Origin: Neostapfia colusana
Taxonomy: Eukaryota; Streptophyta; Magnoliopsida; Poales; Poaceae
Assembly: GCA_030760725.1 (NCBI GenBank)
Contig: JASWHV010000012.1
Span: 32,891,652 to 32,955,651 of the forward strand
Direction: 5' to 3'
DNA length: 64,000 bases
A program made the position numbers and the translations under genes. How positions within the stretch are numbered: the stretch's first letter is position 1; each line of letters starts with the position of its first letter. Below, piece by piece: positions 30,225 to 42,242 of this stretch. Under the pieces are notes generated by a model that was given only the letters and a program-made list of their open reading frames with translations, ran no database searches and was not told the origin of the DNA.

Positions 30225-31294
30225 GGCTGCCCGCAGCGGCAGCCTGTAAAGCGCCTGGCCGCCGAATGTAGCGGCGCCGAGCGCTGCGGCTGTCCGCAGC
30301 GGCAGCTGTAAACGCTGCACTAATTAACAGATTTGCACAGTGCAGCTCTAAACGTGGAGGCACACTGTAGCGCCGGTAGAAGAGAAAAAAAAAAGAGAAA
30401 CAAATAAAAAAGGAAAGAAGAGAAGTAAAAAGGAAAAGAAAAAAAGGAAAGAAGTGAGGAAAAAGAAGAAAAGAAAGAAAAAGAGAAAATAAGAAGAAAG
30501 GAGAGGAAAAGTAAGCAAAAAAAATTGGTGATTTTTTATAAGTTGTAAATATAATATTATTAACATAAAAATAGTTATATGCAATAAAATAAAATATGAG
30601 TTAGTTATATTATATAATAGAAAATAAATGACATTTGATATAGAGATCTAATTTAGAGGTGAACGAGTGCAGAGAATTGAACTGTAAAGATAGGAATCTT
30701 TTAGAGATGACTGTAAAAGGGTAGGAATATTCTTTTAGAGATCCAATATAGAGGTCCACGAGTGCGACCAGTCTTAGGCTGCTCGCACTCGTCGATCTCT
30801 ATATCGGACCTCTAAAAGAATATTTCGAGACTTTTATAGTCAACTCTAAAAGATTCCTACCTTTATAGTTCAATTCTCTGCACTCATTCACCTCTAAATC
30901 AGACCTTTATATCAACTATCATCAATTTTATATTAGATAATATAACTATATAATATTTGATAATATTTCACATAACTACTTTTACATAGATAATATTATA
31001 TTTAAAACCTATAAAACTCACCAAATTATTTTTACTGCTTTTCTCCTCTCTTTTCTTCTTATTTTTTCCTTTTCCTTTTTTCCCTTTCTTTTCTTTCTTT
31101 TTTTCCTTTTTCCTTCTCTTCTTTCTTTTTCTCTCTCTATAAAGACGCTACAGAGCACCTTCACGTTTAGCGGCTGCCTGTGGCAGCCGCTAATTCCCAG
31201 GCCACCGTAGCGGTGCCGCTGCAGGCACGCGCTAAACAACCGGCCGACAAATTAGCCGTCCCGGCGGCTTTAGCGCTGTGCGCTGCGAGCAGCC
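30225..31294. mobile_element. 1.07-kb head-to-head inverted MITE pair
   Basis: The halves 30225-30773 and 30777-31294 are inverted copies of each other. Both start at the outer ends with GGCTGC(C/T)CGCAGCG, carry GC-rich blocks, then long purine (or pyrimidine) tracts (30380-30530 and 31030-31140), and meet at the centre with GAGTGCGACCAGTC and GGCTGCTCGCACTC. TTA occurs at 30222-30224, 30774-30776 and 31295-31297. This fits two Tourist-like elements in opposite orientation, or one very long fold-back unit. It is noncoding. Confidence 0.7.
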
Positions 31295-31297
31295 TTA

Positions 31298-31620
31298 GCG
31301 TGCCCCTGGAGCGGGAACGGCAAAGCGGCCGCCATTACCTAGGCAGCTACAGTCGCTCTATAATTGTAGAGTTTCGCTGTAGCAACGGTAAATGGAAGAA
31401 GGAAAGAAGAGAGAGGAAGATAAAAAAAGGAAAGGAAAGGAAAAAGGTAGAGAAAATAGAGGAAAAAATATATGGGGAAAAAAGAAATTGGAGAGAAGAA
31501 AAAATAAATAAAAGAGCGAAATGATATGATAAAATATGTGTTAATTAATATAAAGATTGGATTTAGAGGTTAACGAGTGCAGAAAATTGAACTATAAAGC
31601 TGAGATTTTTTTACAATAAC
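31298..31620. mobile_element. degenerate third arm of the same MITE family
   Basis: Directly after the inverted pair the sequence again has a GC-rich start, AGCTACAGTCGC and CTGTAGC phrases, a purine tract (31390-31510) and the GATTTAGAGG..AACGAGTGCAGA phrase (31557-31580). The order is that of one arm, but similarity is low. Confidence 0.45.
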
Positions 31621-33480
31621 AACACCCAAGACTTTTATTGGGGTCGGCTAAAAGCTGAAATTTTTTAAAAAATTATTATAAATTGTTAAGAATATTTTTA
31701 TAACTGCACCACAGAGAAATTCATGAACTCAAGGGAAACCTAGATGTAAGCACTAGGAGGAATGTTTGGTGTTGAATATTGTTCAGGCAGGTTGGTGGAA
31801 CATGGTGCCGGTTGATTAGGTCGGGCTAAGCACGCGCTTCTGCACAGTAAATATCGTACGGTTGTTTACCGTACATGTGGGGTGCGCTCCGAGTGGTTAG
31901 ATTTGCTTCCAACTCAAATTTTTTACCCTTACAATTCTTTTAGGTTCTGATGCGTATGCCGTATGCGCAAGACTTCGTCGTACGGAAACCCGTGGCGCAC
32001 ATGTACAGCGGCTGTACGCCTGTATCTGTACGTATTCCTCGCCAAAGGAAAAACCGGGACGACGACTGCTCGCTGGTGGCAACTCGTAGCAGGCGCAGTG
32101 CGTGGGCCCGGCCGGGGTACGATGTCAGCATGCTTGTTACGGATGGTGAGGTGGTCTAGGAAGGCGACGAGCAGGGAGCACGGAGCCGGCGCTCTCGCTA
32201 CAGTGACTCCTCTAGATACTGCTGCCGCCCGCGGCGCCTGGCCAGCGGGTCTGCCAGTCCTTTCCTGGGTATGTGGGCTGGGCCAGTGCCTGAGCAGTTA
32301 ACAGCAGGTCACTTCAATGGGCTACATGGTCGAGACATATATACAGCAAAGAATGGGCCGTGTGAAGAAAATATATTTATACTAGATTTTTCCTAAAAAT
32401 AGTATATTTTATATCGTAATTTTTAAAAAAGCTCACTGTTTCAAATAATTGTTGCAATGCGCATAAGTTATCTTCTCGATGGCCACTATATTTATGAGTT
32501 GCCTTCCATGGAGCATTTTGTCGCTACAGTGCAAAAAATTGAAAATTGAAAATCGAAATCTAATATTGATAAATATTTTACTATGAACAATCAAACTTGA
32601 AAGTAGTTAATTAGTTGAAATTTGAAATACATAAATGCACACGAAAGTATTCATGATATCTGTCAAAAAATGCACATAAAATAAGTAACTTTAGGATTCA
32701 AACTCAGGTCACTAGATTTGAAATTTGGAGTGCTAACCACTATACTGTAAAAATGTCCGCCGCTTATTTGGGAAATAAACCTTATCTATCTAATAATTAG
32801 CCCCCAAAAGGGATAGAACACCATTTTGTAAATATTCACCGATTCTATCTAATAATTATCTCTCATGTCAACAAACCTACATTTCTTAATCTTCTTACGA
32901 CACCCAACATCACTCCGTTGATGCACAACTCACCTCATACTATATATGTCCAACACGCCCGATGTGTCCTAGGAATGACCAGACACGTGCCGCATGTGAT
33001 GGGCTCGACATGACACGAATTAGAAGTCGAGCCGTGCCGAGCCATCACACAGGCCCACCATTGATATTTAGTATGTTGTGTCGGTCTCTTTAGCCCGTCA
33101 GCATAAGAACCCATTTAGTCAATAAACATGAAATCGACCTGACATCTCTTCAACTTAGAAAATTGAAAAAAATTCATGTCCCATAAAATTTCACCATGAA
33201 GTTTTCCAAGTCACGAATATATAAGTCACAGAAAACTACATACCAAGAACATTCTTGTAAGGAAACTACTAACGTGTTATAATAAACATCATAAGTCTCA
33301 ACTATAGTCTAATGAGGTATTATATGAATATGTTAGTATGAACAATATATATAGTGCTTGGTCCCAACATTGGTTTAACGATGTGTAGGTTAGTCATTCT
33401 CTTAGGATGGTACTTGTATCGTGACTCTTAAGGTATTTACTTAGCATGCAAGCGTGATGCTGAATTGTTAGGTAGTGTTA
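31621..33480. other. intergenic stretch, nothing recognised
   Basis: Mixed AT-rich DNA with a GC-richer block at 31940-32300 that is open in two plus frames for about 70 and 112 codons. These encode Arg-rich sequence with no motif, so I do not call a gene. No transposon ends are seen. Confidence 0.5.
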
Positions 33481-34107
33481 GATGTCTCGTAAACCCACGG
33501 ATTGTAGGGGTAGGCGGGCAGGTGGTGACAACCCTATTCGTCCATCGTAATCGACCACGTCCGGCTATGCCCTAGGCTCTTGACGGGAGTTGCTATGGTG
33601 TTACCAGGGGTAAGCCCGTGTCCGATATGTTGGACCACTAGGACTTAGTATTCACTACTAGCATACCCATATGTACATTATTATGCTACACATATGTATA
33701 CTAGAAGCACATTAGGAACAACCCCTTACCTTAGCCTAACTCTCACTAGGACCATCTTACATTTAGATTAGATTGCTTAGGGTGTGTCACACTACCCCAT
33801 TACTATCCTTTTTACCCATCCTCCTTGGTTTACTACTAGAATACCCTATCCAATTTATCATCTTGCACATTTTAACTTCCTTTGGGAAATACGATACCCT
33901 AGAGAATACTCTCAGGTGAAATTCTACAACGGTATCTTCCGTGCACTTGCGGAACTCCTCTTGCTTTTGCATTAGGTTAGCCTAGTTGTCATAAGCCTTG
34001 CTGGCATCCATTGCCAGCAAGACCAGTAGACGTAAGAAATACCAACAAGCATTTCTGGCGCCGTTGCCGGGGAAGGCATAGAAGTATTGCAAGATTCCTT
34101 AAGATAG
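33481..34107 (+). mobile_element. possible end of a 5' LTR plus primer site, Athila-like gypsy
   Basis: The primer-site sequence TGGCGCCGTTGCCGGGGA at 34056-34073 matches the site found after the 5' LTR of plant Athila-type elements. The CA at 34050-34051 five bases before it would be the LTR end. The start of the LTR is not resolved. The internal region is cut after about 35 bp by the inverted family-1 LTR at 34108. Confidence 0.5.
34056..34073 (+). other. primer binding site, Athila type
   Basis: Eighteen bases, TGGCGCCGTTGCCGGGGA, complementary to a tRNA 3' end as used by Athila-like gypsy elements. No coding part of that element remains in the window. Confidence 0.65.
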
Positions 34108-37100
34108 TGTGACACCCGGTTCTGAAAATGAACCAAGTGATGCGTATGTGTGCCCAGGATGTCCATCACACATACACAAGTACATTACAAACTGAATTCA
34201 AAACTTAACCATGTTACAAAATTGTAGTTAAGTGTTTTATTACAATTGCTTAATATCTCAATCATGAGTATCTAATTTATTATACCGCGGAAGACTCTAA
34301 ACAGTAGCGGAAGTAAACTAAAGATGACGAGACTCCAACTCCGACTCCACAGGCAGTTGACAGTAGTGCGCATACCTAGTACTCCACCTGCTCTTCGAAG
34401 TACTCTTCTCCTGTAGCTGACATATTGTGAGAAATGCAATGGTGAGTACATGTCGTACTCAGCAAGTGCAAGAAAGTATGACATGTAGCTTAACACAAGG
34501 TTGGAATAAAGGTTCCTTGCATCAAGCAAGTTTTATTTCACAATCACAAGAAAAACAACCTACAATGTCTAGGTGAGTAAATTCCCAACATATCCAAATA
34601 ATTTATCAAGTCCCATGTTGAATATCATCATACTTCATCATTTATCAAGTATTAACCAACCAATACTCATTCTCAATCTCATCTCATATTTACAATTTCT
34701 CATGATCAACACGTAATCACATAACTGAATCCAATATCATGATCATAACCAAAACTAGTCCCGCATGACATTACCATAACCATACCCGAATAACCATCCC
34801 AAGTTTTGCCTCGAATCATGGAAATTGACGAGGTGCTTGTAACTGAAAGCGCGACTATCATGATAGTTTTACACTCTGTAGAGGTGGTACCACTTTACCC
34901 ATAAGTTTGTTGTGACGGACCGAAATACGTACATCCAGGATCTCAGAGGGTGGTGCCGCACAATGCGACACCCGACAGCACGCACCATAAGGCAACCCAG
35001 AGTATTACATTGAAAACAAACTGAATATGTACAAAGGTAGTACAAACCTTCAGTTTACAACTAACTACAGAGTTACAACAGTGGAAGATAATTTGTACAA
35101 CTCACGCCCACCTAACTAGCAAAAGTCGGTTGTCCAGCTCTACGGACAACCCACACTAGCTGCACTCATCTTCAGCGCGGCGTGTACGGCTCCCACTCAG
35201 CCGTGGTCCCCGATGGAGGGTAGCCCTCACCGGTGGACTCGTATCCCGAGTCCGTGGGGTACTCCTCACCTACAAACACTCATAGCAACAATCATGAGCA
35301 CGATGGCTTAGCAAGGCTTAACCGACTCACCTACACAGGAAACTCTACATGCAGGTCATAACGAAGATAGGATGGTAAATTGCAGCAAACGGACACGCCT
35401 ACAAGTTCATTGGGTAGGTTCAAACTTGATCAGCGTGGGCTGCACACGGATCGGTCCTCAATCGACACGGACAGTGCTACGCATACAAGACTTCCTCTTG
35501 CTGCGTCCTAGCCCCCTACCTAGTCTCATTTTTTTATTGCTAAAGTTATCTCACGTCTCGAACCAATCCCATGTGACAAACCCTATACTCGTGAGTAGAT
35601 TCCAACTACTCGACTTGTACCGAAGTCTATAACATTAAGCCAAGCATGAACTATTCTAGGACTTAGACACTACCCTCACTCTTTTTGGAATTATTTGGTT
35701 ATGTATTTGGGGTTTCATCCATCCTATACCTAGTGCACATACATACTTCAAACTAGGTGAATATAAAGTAAAACTTTATAAATTTGTTAAATGTAAACCG
35801 GGGCTTGCCTTGTTGCTGCTGGTCAGGGTTTAAGGTCTTTTCCGGAGGTATGAAGTCAAGGATCTGCGAGGTCTCCTCGCGTTCAGCGACTACACATAAG
35901 AAACTTATCGATATGTCAATTTAAATGCAATGTGTTGAATTAGTATATAAAGACTCTAACTCTATCTAGACATTCTAATTGACTCTGAAAATTTTACTAA
36001 GGATTGATAAGAACCTAACCAGAAACTTGACCAACTTTCATTTGAATCAAAGCCTACTTAGAGCTCTGCCCAAATAAAAGTCTAAATGGTCATTACTAGA
36101 GCTTGTAAGGATTTCCAGGGTTTTCATGGATCAAACCATTACTTTCTAGAAACTAGAGTTTGAGATGGTTCTAATCGAGTTGGTTTCATGTCATTTGAAG
36201 AATCCTAGTGGAAGTTATGACCTAATCAAGATTTGAGAAAATCTGAAAAATGTTTCTGTACATTTTTCTATTTTCTCAGGGCAGTTAACTTAATCATACC
36301 ATTATAAGGACTAAATTAACTTGGATGGATCTGAAATTTTGCAGGTGACTCAAAGATTTTCAAATGAACCTCCTAGCCAAATTTTAGAATTTTCCATAAA
36401 GGAAATCTCCAGATAAAATTCCCAATAGTTTAAATTTTAGGGAATTAATTCTGAAAAAAGAACAAGTTTCATGAGCTGAAACTTATTTTGCTGGATAGTG
36501 CTTGAAGAGCTGAATCCAATAAAATTTGTTTCACTAAATTTAGACAATACTACACAAAGTTATAAATTTCTAAAGTTTGGGATGATTCCTGAATTATTTT
36601 CCTAAAGAAAATCTCTTCCCGCGCCTTAACAGCGACTGACAGCGGGGCCCGCGTGTTTAAATTATACTAACCGCGCGTGCGTGCTTAGCGTGGTGGCTGA
36701 CATGTGGGACCCATGCCCTTTGTCTACCTCGCGACGCCACCGCCCCGAGCCGCCGAAGCTCCGTCGAGGTCGGCGTTCCCGGCCACCTAGCTTGCCGGCG
36801 ACGGTGAAACTCGCCGCCCCCATGTAACTTTGGATGCTGAACACGCTGGACACCCTGCTGCCACCGGGTAACTGCTGTAGCTCACCGGTGATGAGCGCTA
36901 TGCCACTGTGCCCCTTCGGCAACGCGTTCTCGTCATTCTGACCACCCCCTTCGTGCGCTAATTACGTCACCACGTCCAGGGCAGCCACGGGAAGCTCGGC
37001 CTGACCTCGGTTGGTACCCAAACAGCCGGCAAACCAGACCCCACCGGTGACCCCCCTCTTCCGCCGAGCTGTGATACACCGAGTAAACTAAGCGCGTGAT

Positions 37101-38049
37101 ACACCGAGTAAACTGAACTCAGTCGGTTTGGGACCTTGTGTGGCTGACAGGAGGGCCCAAACAGCTCCAAATTGTCCTCAAAAATCGAATTCCTACTGCT
37201 CTTAAATAATGTGACCCCCTTGTCCTTGGTAATTTGATCAAACCATAGTTTTGGCCTATGAGTTTGAATGATTCAAATTGTGATTGGATTTTGGATGAAT
37301 TTGAACACATGTGAGGCTGAAATTCAAATTAGGTTTGAATTTGCTTAAATTAGCTCCCGATAAGATGAACCCCCATGAGGATGAAAATTTGTGGAGTAAC
37401 TCAGAAAATTGTGCTGAGTTTGAATATGAAGTCAACTTTTGAATCCAAGTGATGAAAGTAGCTGAAATTTGAATTTGCCTTCAAATTAGCCCTTTTTTCA
37501 AATGTCTCAAAAGTGCCTTAAAATGAATTGGATTTGCATGAAACTTGGCATGAGCACTCCTAAGAATATTTAGGGACTAAGGGTGAGCTCAACCTCTCAT
37601 GTTTATGTGGGTGAGCTCCTACTTTTTGAAGTTGAGTTTTTCCCTAATCACCCCTTGATGGTGTTTACTTGCTCTTCAGAAATGTTCATGAGTTATCCAC
37701 AAAATAAGTTGTGATGTGGTGATGTGATGAACACTCTGGCAAGTAATTTCTTGGGCTTTTACATTCGTGATTTTGTCACCCATCGACGATCAGAGAAAAC
37801 CTCCATTCTGCCACTACACAACCGTCGGTGTATGACTAAAATATCATAAAATAGCCTTTACAAAGGGGCTACTAGAATGTAAGGACCCACTGAGGTTTCA
37901 CCGCTAGGCTCGAATCTAGATTCTCCCACCCAAGGGCCCCCTCGTGTGCCATGCAGTTCACAGGGCAGTCCTCCTTGACTCCCATTCACCGTGCCATCTA
38001 ATGATCCATAACAAGTTAGCAATACACCTAATTAGTCAACTAAGCCACA
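34108..38049 (-). mobile_element. family-1 LTR, minus strand, split by a family-C solo LTR
   Basis: The left end TGTGACACCCGGTTC is the reverse complement of the family-1 LTR end. The match to the plus-strand LTR runs through 34910, is interrupted by the insert 34911-37763, and resumes at 37769 (GATTTTGTCACCC) to about 38049, where a plus-strand family-1 LTR begins. About half of the LTR is present. No internal sequence follows the end, so it entered as a solo LTR or lost the rest. Confidence 0.8.
34911..37763 (-). mobile_element. solo LTR of gypsy family C, nested in a family-1 LTR
   Basis: The unit begins TGTGACGGACC and ends GGGCTTTTACA in plus direction, which is TGTAAAAGCCC..CCGTCACA on the minus strand. 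The flanks are TTTGT (34906-34910) and TTCGT (37764-37768), a 5-bp target duplication with one mismatch. Removing the unit restores the family-1 LTR. Its minus-strand start matches the LTR start next to the family-C pol fragment at 41610. The interior is noncoding; GC-rich parts at 36600-37170 have only chance frames. Confidence 0.82.
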
Positions 38050-39590
38050 TGTAACACCCTCAAAATTACTACCAGGCATTGCATATATTTTTCATGTAGA
38101 GAAGCATTTAAAATGAAGAAGGAAATAAAGAGAGGAATATAGAAGCAAATAAAATAATAAAAGGGAATAAAAATAGAAAATAATGAAAATAAATAGAAAA
38201 GAAAAGAAATAAAAATAAAAAGAAAAAATAAATAAAAAAATCAAATTTGGCCACCCCTAATTTTTCCCCAGAATTCCCCAATTTTCCCCCAAATTCCCCT
38301 CTCCCCTAATTTTCCTGATTTTTTTTCCAAATTCCCCAAAATTCGCCTAGGGAATTTTCCCCACATTTGGGGGGAATTTCCCCCCAATTTCGGCCGCCCC
38401 GCTTACGGGGGAAACCCTAATGGGCCCCACCCCCTTGGATGCAGCCCATTAGGGGGGGAACCCTAGCCGCCCCCCTTTTTGCTTTTTTGTGGGCTTTTAT
38501 TTTCTTAATTAGTCTCAGCCATTGGTGAAAAATAGATAATAAAATCCCAGCACCAAGCTTCCACCTCTTTTAAAATTAAATCTCAGCCCTTGGATAATTG
38601 GGTTGCTAAAATCCTAGCCTCCCTAGCTCTTTTCCCCTCTTACAAATAAAACCCTCCCCCTAGCCACCACCCCAGCCCTCTTTTTGGCCGCCGCCCCCTC
38701 TCCCCTGCTACCAAGGCTTGTCACCGCCCTCTAGCAGGAGTTTGGCCACCGTCGGAGCTCCGTCACGCCTCGCCATCGCCAAAAAAGAAGCCCCGACGTT
38801 CTGCCCTAGACGCAGCCTCATAATTCTCCATAGAAAATCTTCCGCTGCTGCCATTACAAGGGAGGAGGTTCTGCTGCAAGGAAGAGAGGAGGGAGAAGTG
38901 AGGTAGGTCTTTGTTACCCCTCTTACCACGTCGCCGTTGTTTCTACGCACCCGTTTTCTCCAACTCCCGCGAGCAGAAATTCTGCGTATGGACAGACCAT
39001 GTTTTGGTCGATTTTTTACGGTGGAATTGATCTACAAAGTGTAGCAAGATCATAACCACGTCCACACTTGATCCCAGCATCCTAGTTCATCATAAAACCC
39101 CATGGAAGGCTATAAAAACTTGCAGGAACACGTGCAAACTGATTTTTATAAACTGCACCATAGGAATTGCATTCATTCACCTCATTGCATCTTGAGTAAA
39201 GTTTGTGCATGATAATTGATTGCTGTAAATTCTGTATGTGCGTGGTCGTGAGTAGAAGGATACGCTCAAGAGGCCGTCTACGAGGAAGTACAGCACCAAG
39301 ACTTCGAGACGCTTGAGCAACACGAAGCGCGGGAGCAAGGCAAGTGCCCCTTGACCATATTAATCCCATGTTTTGAAACTGTTTTGCTTGCAAAAACTTG
39401 TATGCTTGTGTCAACTTGATGGGAAACTCTTTTATAGGAGTTTACTAGTTTTGTTAACCATCCTTGTCGCCGGGAAAGTTGAAGAGTCGGGTATGGTCGT
39501 TTTTACTTTTTGCTTCGCTAAATTTACGGGATACGGGAAGCTGAAATAAAACTTGTTCAACTACTACACTCATGAGAATAAAGATAATGA
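38050..39590 (+). mobile_element. truncated family-1 LTR, plus strand
   Basis: The start TGTAACACCCTCAAAATTAC and the following 1.5 kb align with the family-1 LTR at 8491-9990. It lacks the CTCTAGGACTC minisatellite and instead has an ATCTCAGCCCTTGG-type block (38511-38600), like the minus-strand fragment at 52678-53286, so these two belong to one subtype. Similarity stops near 39590, where family-C LTR sequence begins. Confidence 0.75.
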
Positions 39591-41610
39591 GACTTAATTA
39601 ACTCGGATGAATCTAAAATTTTTCTTGTGACTCAGGGATATTAAAAGGAACATCCTGGAAAAATTTCAGAATTTTCCACCAAGGGAATCTCTAGTTAAAA
39701 TTCCCAACAATTTAAATTTGAGGGAATTAATTGTTGAGAAATAAAGGTTTTCAAAGGCTGAAACTGGTTTTATTGGAAAGTACTCATAGAGCTGAATCCA
39801 ACAAAATTTGATTCACTAAATTTGTACAATCCAAGCCAAAGTTATGGGCTTCTAAAGTTTGGCAAATTTCTGAAAAAAAAAGGAAAACCCGCGCACCCAC
39901 TGCTGGTGGGCCCCCCCGCTCAGGGTCATCTTCAACCTCGCGCTGAGGGCGACCACGCGTCGGGTAGCGGAATGGCAAGGCTCAATCTCCATCTATGGTG
40001 GACCATTTTCGATGATCTTTCACGCTACACGCTCCTCAGACCAAGCTCTAGCGGCCGGACAAGGTTCTGCCGCATGACAATGACGGGAACCCGGTCGACA
40101 TCGACGGTGGCGATCGGTGGCACGGCGCAAACGGTGAACACCATGTCCCAAGCCTCTCCTGATGTACTAAGTGGCTGTAAAGCATCACTGGAGCTTGAGG
40201 AAGGTGGTGGTGCACTCAAACCACGCGGAAAACGGCAGGAGTTATAAGCTCAACGGCGATTCGAGCCATTTTGGCCGGCGGCGGCGAGTTCGCATCGCAC
40301 AGCTCGTATACTGGACAGTACCCCGTGGTTTTTGGTCCATGTGATCGTGATGAGTCCTAGTTGCTATGGCTAGACCAGAATCAAAGTTGATCAACCATTC
40401 AAGACGAATTTCCCGTTTCGGTTTGCTTCGGTTCTACACGGTGATCATCGAAGACTTGAAATTCCGGCTGGCCGACATGGTGAGAGAGCTAGGGGTTTCG
40501 GGAGTAGCTACTAGACTTCATGGCTAACCTCTGGTGCAGTTGGTCATGCTGGAGAAGCTCGGAGCTGTCCGGGTGACGGTGATCCGTAGAAGTGCTGCGA
40601 TGGTGAACAGGGGAGGACGAAGGAGCTCGGTGCAGCTTGGGGAACACTGATCATGAGCTGCTGAGGGCTGGAGCACGTCGAGTGAAGGTCGGCGTTGCTA
40701 CTGAGCTGTTCAACCGAGCGTGAAATCCACCGGAGCAGGGTGATCGCCGAGGGAGGAAAAGTTTCTGCCATGCGGTCTGTTCTCGGTCGAGCGTGCGAGC
40801 AAGGAGTGAAAAGATTGGTGAAATGGTCTGGGACTCGACCGAGGGTGAGGATGAGGAGACTGGGATGCAGCTCGGTGGCCCAAGGAGGCAGGCAGCTGCT
40901 GGCCGACGTTTTCTCGTCATGGCGTTCGGGTGTGAGCGCGCAAGAAACCGAGCAAATGTGGGGAGTCGGTTCATTTGATGTGTGGCTGACAGGAGGGTCC
41001 CACCTCTCCAATTTTGTACCAAAAAAATTGAATTCCTACTTCTCTAATTATTGGAGACCCTAATACACTTTGCACTTTGATCAGATCACAATTGGCCATT
41101 TTAATTTGAACAATTCAAAGTGTGAAATGGTTTGGATGAATTTGCAGCAAATGTGTAGCTGAAATTCAAATTTGGTTTGAATTTGCTCAAAATAGCTCAT
41201 GTCAAGATCAATCCCAAATGGGATGAAAATTGGTGGATGAGCTCATAAAAATGTGCTGAGTGTGAATATGAATCCCTCTTTTGAATTCATGTGATGGAAG
41301 TAGTTTGAATTTGAATTTAAGTTCAAACTAGTCCTTTTAATGATTGTATCCAAAAGTAGCTCAAAGAAGTTTGGATTTGTGTGAAAATTGGCATGAGCAT
41401 TCCTAACAAAGTTTAGGAGTTAATAGTGTGCTCAGCCCCTATATGGTGCATGTGGGAAATACCACTTTTGTATTTTGTGAGTTCATCTCCTAATCACTCT
41501 ATTATGATGGTTACTTGCTCTTCAAATGTGTTCATGTGTTTACCACAATTTGAACTGTAGTGTGTGTGATGAAGAGCACTTTTAGCAAGTGAAAAACTTG
41601 GGCCCTTACA
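39591..41610 (-). mobile_element. truncated 3' LTR of gypsy family C
   Basis: The segment aligns with the inner part of the family-C solo LTR from about 36308 on and ends GGGCCCTTACA at 41610, the minus-strand LTR start TGTAAGGGCCC. The pyrimidine run just beyond (41611-41620) is the polypurine tract on the minus strand. The distal part of the LTR is missing. GC-rich stretches at 40000-40980 have short open frames on both strands with no motif. Confidence 0.75.
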
Positions 41611-41619
41611 TCCCCCCCC

Positions 41620-42242
41620 TTAAAAGAATCTCTTCCTGAGATTATAAGGTAAAAAATGAGAGAAAGAATGGTGGAAAATTACCGGATGTATGACGTTAAA
41701 AAATTCTGGATAGTTGGCATGAAGAAATGCTTCGCTCTCCCATGTCTCTTCATCTGCAGAGTTATTACTCCATAAAACTTTATAGAACCACAACGTTTCG
41801 TTGCGTGTGGTTCGGGCCTTTTCGTCGATGATGTGAACCGATTCCTCTCGATACGTGAGATCTGGTTTCAGTTCCTTGATGTCTCTTAGTAGAACGGTGG
41901 TTGAAAACTTGAGGCACTTCCTCAGATGAGAGATGTGGAAGATGTCCTGCACACCAGAGAGTGTCGCTGGTAATTCCAGCCGGTATGCAACGGATCCACA
42001 TCTTTCCAAAACCTTGAAAGGACCGATGAATCGAGGTGCCAACTTTCCTCTGACCCCGAATCTCTTCATTGGATACACATGTAGATAAACGTGATCCCCG
42101 ACCTCAAATTGTAGAGGGCGTCTTCTGCGGTCCGCATATTGCTTTTGTCGGGATTGGACGGCTTTCAAGTTCACTTGAATAAGCCAAACTTTTTCTTTCG
42201 GGTTGTTAACAAGATCAGTCCCGAATGTAACCCTTGAGATTT
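41620..42242 (-). pseudogene. pol: pol C-terminal end of gypsy family C (GPY/F and chromodomain)
   Basis: Read on the minus strand, the open frame gives the integrase C-terminal linker (KAVQSRQKQYADRRRR), VGDHVYLHV, the GPY/F motif (APRFIGPFKVL), DIFHISHLRKCL, and a chromodomain-like end (VHIIDEKARTTRN, FYKVLWSNNSADEETWESE). It ends at a stop at 41620-41622, ten bases before the LTR. The frame is intact but 5'-truncated at about 42242, where family-B LTR sequence begins abruptly. The catalytic core of integrase and everything before it are absent. Confidence 0.85.

Noticed and set aside
31612..31665. SINE- or LINE-tail-like phrase (AATAACAACACCCAAGACTT and TTGGGGTCGGCT)
   Set aside because: It resembles a common grass repeat tail, but it is too short and diverged to name the element.
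31940..32300. Possible small Arg-rich gene
   Set aside because: Two overlapping frames are open in a GC-rich patch, with no motif, splice support or start context.
32695..32760. tRNA-like B-box phrase GGATTCAAACTC
   Set aside because: No matching A box or cloverleaf could be built around it.
40544..41063. Overlapping open frames of 120-155 codons on both strands
   Set aside because: They lie inside a GC-rich part of the family-C LTR, and none has a motif or a preferred strand.
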